The translations under genes were made by a program, and so were the position numbers. Of a stretch of DNA of 64,000 bases, positions 16,884 through 25,995 are shown one piece after another. The stretch lies in NCBI RefSeq assembly GCF_000712055.1, contig NZ_JOOA01000002.1, positions 1,550,001-1,614,000 on the forward strand, given 5' to 3'. The notes under the pieces are model-generated. The model had not been told where the DNA came from. It saw nothing but the letters and a program-made list of their open reading frames with translations, and did no database searches. Source of the DNA: Ruminococcus sp. HUN007 (GTDB taxonomy: Bacteria > Bacillota > Clostridia > Oscillospirales > Ruminococcaceae). Numbering within the stretch: the stretch's first letter is position 1; each line of letters begins with the position of its first letter.

Positions 16884-17221
16884 CAGTAATTTCAAAACTA
16901 TTTATTATTTTGTAGCAAACTACAATCATTCGCTCATCATTTTAGTAACATTAACAAAACAATTTCATGATTTATCGCTCATATTATGTCATTTCAGTTA
17001 AAACTCACAAAAACTGATTACAATCTGAAAACGTATTTTTGTTCCGTGTTCGGACTATTTTCTGACACATATATCATATGAAGCTTATATATGGCAATAG
17101 GCTGAATTCTGTTTATCGGCATATTTGTTATAACTGTTGCGTTTGACAAAAACACTCTTTTATCATTTTTTCAGTTCGTTTTCAAGGTGAAGCTCTGATT
17201 GTATTTCATAACTCGTTCTTA

Positions 17222-17285
17222 ACATTTGCTGCGGTAGCAGCAAATTATCAATAGCACAGGTCAGCTCGGAGAGGTGGGCTGTACC
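17222..17285 (+). repeat. 64-bp direct repeat, left copy, flanking the nuclease gene
   Basis: The sequence starting ACATTTGCTGCGG and ending GGTGGGCTGTACC recurs at 18517-18580 with 3 mismatches in 64 positions. The copies bracket the DUF1016 gene with its promoter region. The stretch between 17286 and 17459 holds nothing else that I recognise. Confidence 0.85.
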
Positions 17286-17459
17286 ATTGTCTCGGGAAAG
17301 CAAAACAGAAAATGCCTGTGCTTACCTGCGCACTATACAGGAATTCTAGCGTGAACCTTCAAAACAATATTGCATTTTTCAAGCCTTATATGATATAATA
17401 ATTCCAATACTTTCTGTGATGATAACTTCATCACATGAATCTCTAAATGAGGTATTGTT

Positions 17460-18485
17460 ATGAATGAAATAGATGTAACAGATAGAAATGATCCTGAATA
17501 TACTGCTCTGCTCAACAACGTGAGCAACGCAATAGAAAAAGGCAAAGGAAAAGCTGCTGCCGCAATCAATTCTGCAATGGTTCAAACATACTGGCAGATT
17601 GGTCAGTATATCGTTGAATTTGAACAAAGTGGTCATGAAAAAGCCGAGTATGGTTCAAACACCTTGAAAATGCTTGCCGCTGACCTCAGCATCCGTTATG
17701 GTAAAGGTTACAGTTGGAGCAATATATATCGTATGCGACAGCTATATCTCTCTTATGAAAATTTTGCGACACTGTCGCAAAAATTGAATTGGAGTCATTA
17801 CGTTGAGCTTTTGAAGATTGATAACAGTGCCGAGAGAGCATTTTATGAGAGAGAATGCATCGCCGAGAACTGGGGCGTTCGTGAACTGAAACGTCAGATG
17901 AAAAGTATGCTCTATCATCGGTTAGCTCTGAGCGGTGATAAGAGTGAAGTGATGCGGCTTTCACGTGAAGGTCAGATCATAGAGAAGCCAGAGGATATTA
18001 TAAAAGAGCCTTATGTACTTGAATTCACAGGACTTCCTAATCTGCCTGTTTACAAAGAGGGTGATCTTGAAGAAGCACTCGTTAATAATCTAAGCCAATT
18101 CTTTCTTGAACTCGGCAAAGGCTTTACCTATGTCGGCAGACAGCAGAAGATGGTCATTGCAGGCAGGACATACAAAGTAGATCTGGTGTTCTATCATCGT
18201 ATCTTGAAATGCTTTGTACTTATTGACCTGAAAATCGGTGAAGTTCAGCACGAGGATATTGGGCAGATGAATTTTTATCTTAACTATTATAAGCAGGAAA
18301 TGAACACTGAAGGTGACTCTGAACCGATAGGCTTGATACTCGGTGCTTATCAGGACAAACTGGTCATGCAATACGCTCTCCAGAATATCACCAATCAATT
18401 ATTCGTAAGCCGTTATCAGTTATATCTTCCAGACAGAGAACAGCTTGAAGCTGAGTTTCGCAGATTTATGAATGATGAGGAATGA
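17460..18485 (+). CDS. DUF1016 (YhcG-type) PD-(D/E)XK nuclease domain protein
   Basis: A 341-aa protein. The N-terminal half has the DUF1016 N domain (INSAMVQTYWQIGQYIVEFE, YGKGYSWSNIYRMRQLYL, LNWSHYVELLKI). The C-terminal half has the nuclease core: FTYVGRQQKMVIAG, then KVDLVFYH and FVLIDLKIGE (about residues 240-262), giving the Asp...Asp-x-Lys catalytic set. It has the usual length for the family. Members often lie beside restriction systems or in defence islands, but this one stands alone, on the opposite strand to its neighbours, between 64-bp direct repeats. This suggests a mobile cargo gene. The start ATG follows GAGGTATTGTT. Confidence 0.88.
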   Translation: MNEIDVTDRNDPEYTALLNNVSNAIEKGKGKAAAAINSAMVQTYWQIGQYIVEFEQSGHEKAEYGSNTLKMLAADLSIRYGKGYSWSNIYRMRQLYLSYENFATLSQKLNWSHYVELLKIDNSAERAFYERECIAENWGVRELKRQMKSMLYHRLALSGDKSEVMRLSREGQIIEKPEDIIKEPYVLEFTGLPNLPVYKEGDLEEALVNNLSQFFLELGKGFTYVGRQQKMVIAGRTYKVDLVFYHRILKCFVLIDLKIGEVQHEDIGQMNFYLNYYKQEMNTEGDSEPIGLILGAYQDKLVMQYALQNITNQLFVSRYQLYLPDREQLEAEFRRFMNDEE

Positions 18486-18516
18486 ATGTTACAGAATAAA
18501 TTCTTTTTATATTTTT

Positions 18517-18580
18517 ACATTTTCTGCGGAAGCAGCAAATTATCAATAGCACAGGTCAGCTCGGAGAGATGGGCTGTACC
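18517..18580 (+). repeat. 64-bp direct repeat, right copy, flanking the nuclease gene
   Basis: It matches 17222-17285 at 61 of 64 positions in the same orientation and starts 32 nt after the nuclease stop codon. Neither copy is an obvious inverted repeat or tRNA end. Confidence 0.85.
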
Positions 18581-18625
18581 GTTTGTGAGCTGTGAGGAAC
18601 ACTCTCATTTTTACAGTAACAAAAA

Positions 18626-18659
18626 ACCGGAAGCAGATTTTGCATTTTCTGCTTCCGGT
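18626..18659. terminator. Bidirectional terminator between nuclease and cellulase genes
   Basis: The stem ACCGGAAGCAGA / TCTGCTTCCGGT has a 10-nt loop. T tracts follow on the minus side (TTTTTTG) and, less strongly, on the plus side (CTTGTTTT). It serves the convergent nuclease and GH9 genes. The same stem ends the RiPP-like operon at 7400. Confidence 0.82.
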
Positions 18660-18692
18660 CTTGTTTTATAATTTGATCTTACCTTTACTTTA

Positions 18693-21320
18693 TCAAAACT
18701 TCGTTATCTTCTTTGAAAGATACTGTCTGAGTCTTGCAAGGTCTGTAAGTGCTACTGTTCCGTCGCTGTCAACGTCGGCTGCCTTGAGTCCGTCTTCTGT
18801 TACCCCTTTCTTATCGAGGAGATAGATTGAAAGAAGTGAAAGGTCTGTAACGTCGATGCTTCCGTCACTGTTTACGTCGCCGATCATGAATTTGACTGCA
18901 GTCGGTGATGTTGTTGGTTTAGGTGATTCTGTCGGCTTTGGTGATGCTGTCGGCTTCGGTGATGCTGTCGGCTTCGGCGATGCTGTCGGATCTGCCTTCG
19001 GGATATTGGTATCGCCTTCTATCGGTTCACCGTAAACGAGTTTGCCATTGTAGAAGAGCGGGATCTTGTGTGTCTCGCCGAAGAAGTCGCTCTTTTCGAG
19101 GCCCTCACGGCTGTAGTCGTTTGTCGGATCCCAGTTGCTCTTGAACTCGCTGTCCTGAGCTGCGATAAGTCCGAGCTGGATGTCTCTTGTTCCGTAGAAC
19201 TTGTAGTCGCCCCAGTCCATTTCGATGTAGTAGTTTTCATCATCCACCTTAAACGGACCTGTAACGTTCGACTTGTATTCGCCCTTTGTATCTGACTCGA
19301 TCTGGTCGTAGTAGATCTCAACGCTTACGTCGTCAATACTCTGACCGTGTTCAAGAAGCTCGCTGATATTGAAGTAATATCTTGCCTTGAAACCGTTGAT
19401 GTATGCTGGAGGTGATACCTGAGCACCTGTTACTCTTACAGTAAACTGTGTTCTTTCCTTGTTCTCCTGGTTGATGAGTGCCTCAACGAAATAGGCTGTT
19501 GTTTCTTTCTCCTTCGGAGGGAAGATTTCGTCAGCCTTCATGTCATCTGTGCCGAAGTAGTTGTAAAGGCCGGCACATGCACCGGTAAATCCGGCATTGT
19601 AGTCAACCGCAACTTCATTGTAAACGAAGTCGGCCGTGATATCTCTGTGGTAGTCACCGTCATCAGGACCGCCTACGAGAGCGCCCCAGAGTACATGTAC
19701 GTCATCAACAGGATCGTCCATTGAAAGTGTTGTAGATGCATGGGCAGCTCTGTGATGCGGATGTGAAGCTGAATTGTCAGCGTATCCGACGATGTAGCAG
19801 CGGTTCATAGGGTTCTTGCCCATGATGTATTCCATCTGACCTTCAGCCCATTCAGAGAACTGTGAGTCCTCCTCACCTCTTGCTGCTGTTTCCTTCTGGT
19901 AAACGAGAGCGCAGAGCTGAGCTGCTGTGTTGTAACGTGCTGAACCGTAAGGGTTGAGCACTGCGAATCCTGCAGGTGAAGTAGGAAGCTTGTCAGTGTC
20001 GTTGCCTATCTTGCCTGTAGGCTTGTACTCAGTCTCCCAGAGATGATCGGCAAGAACGCCTGTATCAGCATGAGGAAGTCCTGACCAGTATTCAAGGTTC
20101 CATCTGAAAATGTACCAGTCACGTGCTGTGTTTGTAATAGGTGCGAGCTTTGCAAACACGCCGCCCCATACTGTATCCCAGCAGTGTACCCATATGTTCT
20201 GCCAGATGTTGCCTGTGTTTCTGATGATACGCTTCATATAGCCTGTGTATTCATAGAAGCCTTCTGCATCAGGTGTATCGGAAATACTGATGATGGAGTC
20301 AATGTAGCTCTTTTCACCTGTACATTCATAGAGCCATACTGCAGCCCATGAAAGTTCGTCCCAGGCATAGCTTGAATCGTAGAAGCTGCTGCCGTAGCCG
20401 AGGCTCTCCTTGTCGTTGAACTCCTCATCGAAGTCATCGATATAGTGATGTGTCTCGACTGCAAAGTCATAGAGTGCAAGAGCAGTCTTCAGTGATTTTT
20501 CAGCATATTCAGGATCAGTATCCTTAAAGTTTAAGTAGTTGATCGCAAGTGAAGCAGCGGCACCTGCACAGCAGTCCGATGCCGGCTTGTCAGCTGTGGC
20601 AAAATACGCCGGTCTTGCAAAATCGTCGAAATGGGCCATATCCTGAAGTTCCGGAGGATTCCAGTAGTTATGGTCGTTGTCGCCCTCTGCCACCTGATAG
20701 CAGTAAGCGATGACCTTGCCGTCCTTGTCCATGAAAGTTGCTTTCATGTAGAAGTCGTTGAACCATCTGAGAATGTCCTCAACGTGTTCCTGCTCACCGG
20801 TCTTGATGTAGGCGTCACGGAATTCATAGTAGCCCCAGCCTACTGTTGAAGCGGCATAGGAACCCGGAAGTCCGAACTTAACGTGGTCGCCGGCGTCGTG
20901 CATACCACCGCCGAGATCAACTGTTCCGTCGCCGTCCGGATCGAGAATATCCTTGTACTTGTCGATAAAATCCTGTTCAAGGTCAGTACCGATGTACATG
21001 TGCTTCTTTTCATTTACGATCTCCAGCGGCTGAAGAGGAATGTTATAGTCCTCTACGTGACAGTCACCGCGCCATTCGAGATAACCGTCAGTTATTCCCG
21101 CACCGCACTTGTTGGCGTCGTAGAATGTAAGGGAATACTGGAGCGCCTTGGCGAAGTTTACTTCAACGTCATCGTAGCTGAAGGAAGAAGGATCAGGCAT
21201 GTCCTTGCTTGTTATCGGAGGCGGATCCTCACCGGCTGAAGCTCCGACTGACTGTACTGCGCATCCTGCCGTCATGGAAAGACTGAGGATGAGAGCGAGT
21301 ATTCGGTCAAACTTTTTCAT
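18693..21320 (-). CDS. Secreted GH9 cellulase with CBM3c and dockerin
   Basis: A protein of about 875 aa. The start is the ATG at 21320 (MKKFDRIL), preceded by AAAGGATG; it has a signal peptide. GH9 catalytic domain: MHDAGDHVKFG (about residues 139-149) carries the catalytic Asp pair, HPHHRAAH is the substrate-binding His motif, and YNEVAVDYNAG (about 565) holds the proton-donor Glu. A CBM3c-type module (FVEALINQENKERTQFTV ... DPTNDYSREGL) follows directly, the GH9 'theme B' layout of processive endoglucanases. A TASPKP repeat linker leads to a dockerin with two calcium loops (GDVNSDGSIDVTDL, DVDSDGTVALTDL). It acts outside the cell on cellulose, tethered through cohesin. It is the second gene of a tandem pair. 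Confidence 0.95.
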   Translation of the reverse strand: MKKFDRILALILSLSMTAGCAVQSVGASAGEDPPPITSKDMPDPSSFSYDDVEVNFAKALQYSLTFYDANKCGAGITDGYLEWRGDCHVEDYNIPLQPLEIVNEKKHMYIGTDLEQDFIDKYKDILDPDGDGTVDLGGGMHDAGDHVKFGLPGSYAASTVGWGYYEFRDAYIKTGEQEHVEDILRWFNDFYMKATFMDKDGKVIAYCYQVAEGDNDHNYWNPPELQDMAHFDDFARPAYFATADKPASDCCAGAAASLAINYLNFKDTDPEYAEKSLKTALALYDFAVETHHYIDDFDEEFNDKESLGYGSSFYDSSYAWDELSWAAVWLYECTGEKSYIDSIISISDTPDAEGFYEYTGYMKRIIRNTGNIWQNIWVHCWDTVWGGVFAKLAPITNTARDWYIFRWNLEYWSGLPHADTGVLADHLWETEYKPTGKIGNDTDKLPTSPAGFAVLNPYGSARYNTAAQLCALVYQKETAARGEEDSQFSEWAEGQMEYIMGKNPMNRCYIVGYADNSASHPHHRAAHASTTLSMDDPVDDVHVLWGALVGGPDDGDYHRDITADFVYNEVAVDYNAGFTGACAGLYNYFGTDDMKADEIFPPKEKETTAYFVEALINQENKERTQFTVRVTGAQVSPPAYINGFKARYYFNISELLEHGQSIDDVSVEIYYDQIESDTKGEYKSNVTGPFKVDDENYYIEMDWGDYKFYGTRDIQLGLIAAQDSEFKSNWDPTNDYSREGLEKSDFFGETHKIPLFYNGKLVYGEPIEGDTNIPKADPTASPKPTASPKPTASPKPTESPKPTTSPTAVKFMIGDVNSDGSIDVTDLSLLSIYLLDKKGVTEDGLKAADVDSDGTVALTDLARLRQYLSKKITKF

Positions 21321-21342
21321 AAATTCATCCTTTCTGTAAAAC

Positions 21343-21370
21343 GGGTTACTCCTGACTACAGGGGTAACCC
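21343..21370 (-). terminator. Intercistronic hairpin between the two GH9 genes
   Basis: The 12-nt arms GGGTTACTCCTG and CAGGGGTAACCC are separated by ACTA. Only a short T tract follows (GTTTTACAG), and it lies 23 nt before the downstream start codon. It is more likely an mRNA-processing or stabilising hairpin, or a partial attenuator, than a full stop. Confidence 0.6.
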
Positions 21371-21412
21371 GCCTTATGTTTACTGATTTACACAAGCTAT
21401 GCTGTGAATTAA

Positions 21413-24133
21413 TTACTTCTTGTCAGGACCAAGCTTTGTGATCTTCTTTGAGATGTACTGTCTGAGTGTTGCAAGGTCTGTAAGAGCTGTACTTCCGTCG
21501 CCGTTTACATCGGCTGCCTTGAGTCCGTCTCCCTTGATACCTGTCTTGTCGAGAAGGTAGAGTGAAAGGAGTGAAAGGTCTGTTACGTCAACTTTACCGT
21601 CAAGGTTTACGTCACCGTAAATGATCTCACCTGTAGTGTTCTTTGAAGGAGAAGATGATGGTGTGGCTGTAGCCTTTGGTGTTGATGTCGGCTTTGGTGA
21701 TGCTGCAGTATTTGACGAAGCCGCCGGCCTTGATGATTTAGCTCCCTCAGGTATCGGCGGAGCATATCCTGTCTTGGCAACATCTTCAGGAGCGACTGCC
21801 TTGTCACCGAACGGTGTTGTACCGTAAACGAGAGTATCGCCGAGGTAAAGCGGAATGCATTCTGTCGGGCCGTAGTCGTCGCTTATTTCGAGTCCCTTAC
21901 GGCTGAAGTCGTTTGTCGGATCCCAGTTTGAATTGTATTCAGCATCCTGAGGAGCAATGATACCGAGCTGGAGTTCCATAGCACCGCGGAACGGGATGCC
22001 GCTCCAGTCCATTTCAACGTAGTAGATGTTTCCTTCTGCCTGGATCGGCTTTGAAACTGCTACGTTCTGCTTTGCATCAGAGCTTGCGCTTACCTTGTCG
22101 TAGTAAACTTCAATCTTGAGGTCTTCTGCCTTCTGTCCGTGTTCAACGAGCTCGGAAATGTCGAAGTAGTAACGGCACTTGAGGTTGTCAACATATCTCG
22201 GAGGCTGTGATGTGTCAGCGTGTAATCTTACTGTGTACTGTGTTCTTTCCTTGTTCTCCTGATTTACAAGAGCTTCAAGCCAGAATTCCTGAGCCGGTTT
22301 TTCCTTCGGCGGGAAGTCTTCGTCAGGCTTCATGTCATCAGTTGCATAGTATTCGTAAAGACCTGCGAGAGCACCGGTAACTGCTGCGTTGTAGTCAACG
22401 GCAACTTCGTTGTAGATGTAGTCCTTTGTGATGTCTCTGTGCCAGTCTGTTGCGTCAGGACCGCCTACAAGAGCACCCCAGAGTACATGTGTCTGATCCT
22501 TCGGATCGTCCATTGAGAGTGTTGATGAGCCGTGAGCTGCACGGTGATGCGGATGTGAAGCCGCTGTCGGTGAATAACCAACGATGTAAGGACGGTTCAT
22601 AGGGTTCTTACCCATGATGTATTCCATCTGACCTTCTGCCCAGTCAGAGAATCTCTTGTCCTCTTCGCCGCGTGCAGCTGTTTCCTTGCGGTAAACAAGC
22701 GCACAGAGTTCAGCTGCTGTGTTGTAACGTGCTGAACCGTACTCGTTGAGCATTGAGAATCCTTCCGGAGTCTTTGCGAGGAATGTTGTATCCTTTTCGT
22801 CGAGCTTATCAGTATATTCATACGGCATATTCCAGATCTCGTCTGCCATGCCGCCCGGATATGTGTGAGGGATTCCTGACCAGTATTCAAGATTCCATCT
22901 GAAAATGTACCAGTCACGTGCTGTGTTTGTTATAGGTGCGAGCTTTGCGAATACGCCGCCCCATACTGTATCCCAGCAGTGTACCCAGATGTTCTGCCAT
23001 GTTGAGCCTGTTGTCTTGATGATACGCTTGATGTAGCCTGTGTATGTTACATGGCCCATATCATCCTTGATGGATTCATCAACTGAGATGATGTCGTCGA
23101 TGTACTTCTGTTCGCCTGTACATTCATAGAGCCAAACAGCAGCCCATGCAAGTTCATCGTAGTCGTAGCTTGATGTATAGAAACCGCCGTCGTAGCCAAG
23201 ACTGAGAACTGACATTCCTTCGTCTTCCTCATGTGTCTTTACAGCAAAGTTGTAAAGAGCGATGGCCTTCTTAAGGCTTTCCTCAGCATATTCAGGTTCT
23301 GTGTCCTTGAAATTGAGGTAGTTTACAGCGAGTGAAGCTGCAGTACCTGCACACATGTCTGAAGCAGGAGTATCTACTGTTGCGAAATAAGCCGGTCTTG
23401 CAAAGTCAAGAAGCATTTCAGAATTCTGAAGCTCCGGCGGATTCCAGTAGTTGTGGTCGTTGTTACCTTCACCTACCTGATAGCAGAAAGCGATAACTTC
23501 GCCGTTCTCATCAAGGTAAGTACCGTTCATGTAAAAGTCATTGAACCAGTGAAGAATATTTTCAACGTGTTCCTGCTGGCCTGACTTTTTATATGCATCT
23601 CTGAATTCGTAGTAGCCCCAGCCTACCGTTGAAGCTGCGTAAGAGCCAGGAAGTCCGAACTTTACGTGGTCTCCGGCATCATGCATACCGCCGCCGCAGT
23701 CGATGAATCCGTCACCGTCCGGATCGAGAATATCCTTGTATTCATCAATGAATTCCTGTGAAAGGTTTGTTCCGAACTTGGCATCGGCACCTTCCTTGGA
23801 CATTGGTTTAAGAGGAATGTTGTAGTCTTCGGTGTGACAGTCGCCTCTCCACTCGAGCCACTTGAGACCCGGTTCTCCGTTCGCGTCAACGTCATATCCG
23901 CACTTGTTGGCGTCGTAGAAGTAAAGCACGTACTGAAGTGCCTTGGCGAAGTTTACTTCAACGTCGTCATAGCTGAAGGAACCCTTCTCAGGAAAAACTC
24001 TTTCCTCTTCAGTTACCTCCGGCGGCTTTTCACCTGCATCGGCACTTACGGAAATGCCGGTCCCTGCAAAGCTTCCGATCATCGAAATGCTTAACAGTGA
24101 AGCAAGCAGTCTTTTAAGTTTTGTTTGTTTCAT
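21413..24133 (-). CDS. Secreted GH9 cellulase with CBM3c and dockerin (paralogue)
   Basis: A 906-aa protein with a signal peptide (MKQTKLKRLLASLL). It has the same order as the gene at 18693: GH9 (MHDAGDHVKFG about 149-159; HPHHRAAHGS; YNEVAVDYNAA about 573), CBM3c-type module, Ser/Pro/Thr linker and dockerin (GDVNLDGKVDVTDL, DVNGDGSTALTDL). Long stretches are identical to the neighbour, which indicates tandem duplication followed by divergence in loops, linker and the residues around DADANGEPG. It has its own consensus promoter at 24203-24231 and probably leads a two-gene cellulase transcript. Confidence 0.95.
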   Translation of the reverse strand: MKQTKLKRLLASLLSISMIGSFAGTGISVSADAGEKPPEVTEEERVFPEKGSFSYDDVEVNFAKALQYVLYFYDANKCGYDVDANGEPGLKWLEWRGDCHTEDYNIPLKPMSKEGADAKFGTNLSQEFIDEYKDILDPDGDGFIDCGGGMHDAGDHVKFGLPGSYAASTVGWGYYEFRDAYKKSGQQEHVENILHWFNDFYMNGTYLDENGEVIAFCYQVGEGNNDHNYWNPPELQNSEMLLDFARPAYFATVDTPASDMCAGTAASLAVNYLNFKDTEPEYAEESLKKAIALYNFAVKTHEEDEGMSVLSLGYDGGFYTSSYDYDELAWAAVWLYECTGEQKYIDDIISVDESIKDDMGHVTYTGYIKRIIKTTGSTWQNIWVHCWDTVWGGVFAKLAPITNTARDWYIFRWNLEYWSGIPHTYPGGMADEIWNMPYEYTDKLDEKDTTFLAKTPEGFSMLNEYGSARYNTAAELCALVYRKETAARGEEDKRFSDWAEGQMEYIMGKNPMNRPYIVGYSPTAASHPHHRAAHGSSTLSMDDPKDQTHVLWGALVGGPDATDWHRDITKDYIYNEVAVDYNAAVTGALAGLYEYYATDDMKPDEDFPPKEKPAQEFWLEALVNQENKERTQYTVRLHADTSQPPRYVDNLKCRYYFDISELVEHGQKAEDLKIEVYYDKVSASSDAKQNVAVSKPIQAEGNIYYVEMDWSGIPFRGAMELQLGIIAPQDAEYNSNWDPTNDFSRKGLEISDDYGPTECIPLYLGDTLVYGTTPFGDKAVAPEDVAKTGYAPPIPEGAKSSRPAASSNTAASPKPTSTPKATATPSSSPSKNTTGEIIYGDVNLDGKVDVTDLSLLSLYLLDKTGIKGDGLKAADVNGDGSTALTDLATLRQYISKKITKLGPDKK

Positions 24134-24202
24134 ACTACACTACCTTTCTTAGTATCTGCGCCTGTGCCATCCCGAACCAGCGGACGACACTCTACAGAAT
24201 AT

Positions 24203-24231
24203 ATTATACCACTGTACTGAATTTCTTTCAA
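24203..24231 (-). promoter_or_regulatory. Promoter of the GH9 pair
   Basis: On the minus strand the -35 is TTGAAA (24226-24231), the spacer is 17 nt and the -10 is TATAAT (24203-24208), about 70 nt before the start codon. The rest of the gap to 24459 shows no gene, and I see no clear operator in it. Confidence 0.8.
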
Positions 24232-24459
24232 CATCCGCACCTGCACCATTTTAGATGAATTTACACCCCTTTATATAGTCAAATACACAATGGCGTCACT
24301 CTTTTTTCACAAAATCGTCACAGTTAATCCACGTAAATACGAGCTTTGTCGATAAAGTCCATCAATGGACGAATCAGAGCCGAAAGGAAACAGATGTTTT
24401 ACGGCATCATGCATACATTGCTTTTTTTACATATAGTTTATACGATTTTTACTATAGAA

Positions 24460-24507
24460 AACGGTCCTTTGTCACATGTAAAAAAACAACAGTGACAAAG
24501 GACCGTT
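24460..24507 (-). terminator. Terminator after the GT-C gene
   Basis: AACGGTCCTTTGTCAC pairs with GTGACAAAGGACCGTT, about 16 bp, across a 16-nt A-rich loop. It begins 12 nt after the stop codon of the glycosyltransferase gene. On the minus strand the tail is TTTTCTATAG. Confidence 0.8.
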
Positions 24508-24519
24508 ATTTACAGACAA

Positions 24520-25983
24520 TTATCTGATCATCGTATACATGAGTACCGAGAACAGTGCATAGACAGGAACGGCGCTAGCATAAAGCGTACCGATCCACTT
24601 CTTTCCGTTTTCTTCACAGTATTTACCGGCAAGAACTGCGGCCGGAGCTACTATGAATGTCATGTAGCGGAAGTCCATGCTGCATCCGTTAGGATACTTT
24701 ATGTAGAAATAAACTATAGATGCCATAAACACGATCACGGAAGCTGATACAAGAAACTGATCCCTGTTCTCCTTTATTCTGAAGGCGCCTTTTAAAACAC
24801 CTGTAACAGCCGGTACCGTAAGTGCTATGGCTGCCAGCATAAGGCCTATCGGAATTATCGAAGGAACATCGAATTTGAATTCACCGAAAAGTGATGACTT
24901 GACCATGTATGTCCAGAGATTGTAGTCATCGAAAACCTCCGCATACGGTTCGGTCACAAAGTTAGGAATGTCAGGAAGTATGATCCTCTGGAAGAAGGAA
25001 TGATCACCTGTGTAAAGTTCGTGGTCACTCGGGATCTCGAGAACATAGCCGAAAGGCTGGTCAAATCTTCTGTAGTTTCTTACGCTGTACCAGAGGCCGA
25101 GCGGTAGGCTTATCAGAGCGAATACAATGAATTTCGGAATGTACGGACCGAATTTCTTTTCCTTTACCGATCCGAAAAACTTCCATGCAAACACACCTGC
25201 GGTAAACAGAGCAAGTGAACCAATGGACAGCTTGGTCATAACACCGCATCCGTAAGTAACGGCAAGTATTATTGTATTCTTCCAGTCAGGACTTCTGTAC
25301 CATCTGAGAGTGTAAACGAGCGCTATTGTCATAAACAGCGTACAGAGCATGTCCGGCGTGATTCGTTCGCTTAAATAGAACGCCGGGCAGAAAGCGACAA
25401 ATCCCACTGCTGCCGCACGGTACTTTCCCTTAAGATCAAGTTCCTTACAGAATGTATCTGTCATAAGAAGAACGATGCATGAAGCAGCGCTGCTGATTAT
25501 TTTGCCGGTATCAACGATCATTTCAGGATCATGACCGCCGGTTCCGCCGAGGAATGAATTGATCGGTGCTGAAACAAGAGCACAGAGAATGTAGAAGAAA
25601 GGCTGCTGGTAATACTGCCTTGTGTTTGTCTGCGGAAGCATTTTATCTTCAATGAGAGTAAGTATATATCCGGCATGGCCGTATCCGTCCTTTTCAAACT
25701 CCCACATGTCATGTGACCTGACAGAAGCCGGTGTGTAGAGCATGTATCCTATGCGCATGACAAATCCGGCAAATATTATCGATGCGACAAGCACATCGGC
25801 AGTGAGTTTCTTCTTCTTTAACATAATGAGATCAAACACTGCTTCACCGGCTATCAGTATTCCCATAAAAATCCTTATGCCGTTTTCATTAGGAAGCATG
25901 AGTCGCCACATTACGTAGATAAATGATATAAGTACGAACACTGCTGCGTACTGTAATATCTTTTTTTCTTTAAAAAGTTTCAT
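24520..25983 (-). CDS. GT-C fold membrane glycosyltransferase (GT39/ArnT-like)
   Basis: A 487-aa protein with about 11 membrane segments. The first outer loop carries RSHDMWEFEKDGYGHAGYI, with the acidic residue expected in GT-C enzymes, followed by QYYQQPFFYIL. Such enzymes use polyprenyl-phosphate sugars on the outer face of the membrane. The start ATG has AGGGGG upstream and follows the PMT-like gene by 12 nt. It is related in layout to the protein at 62065-63630. Together with the PMT-like, FAD and GtrA proteins it suggests surface glycan or protein glycosylation; the acceptor is unknown. Confidence 0.78.
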   Translation of the reverse strand: MKLFKEKKILQYAAVFVLISFIYVMWRLMLPNENGIRIFMGILIAGEAVFDLIMLKKKKLTADVLVASIIFAGFVMRIGYMLYTPASVRSHDMWEFEKDGYGHAGYILTLIEDKMLPQTNTRQYYQQPFFYILCALVSAPINSFLGGTGGHDPEMIVDTGKIISSAASCIVLLMTDTFCKELDLKGKYRAAAVGFVAFCPAFYLSERITPDMLCTLFMTIALVYTLRWYRSPDWKNTIILAVTYGCGVMTKLSIGSLALFTAGVFAWKFFGSVKEKKFGPYIPKFIVFALISLPLGLWYSVRNYRRFDQPFGYVLEIPSDHELYTGDHSFFQRIILPDIPNFVTEPYAEVFDDYNLWTYMVKSSLFGEFKFDVPSIIPIGLMLAAIALTVPAVTGVLKGAFRIKENRDQFLVSASVIVFMASIVYFYIKYPNGCSMDFRYMTFIVAPAAVLAGKYCEENGKKWIGTLYASAVPVYALFSVLMYTMIR

Positions 25984-25995
25984 TCGTGTACCCCC

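Noticed and set aside
18693-24133. Complete cellulosome locus
   Set aside because: Dockerins are clear, but no cohesin or scaffoldin gene is present, so the partner lies elsewhere.
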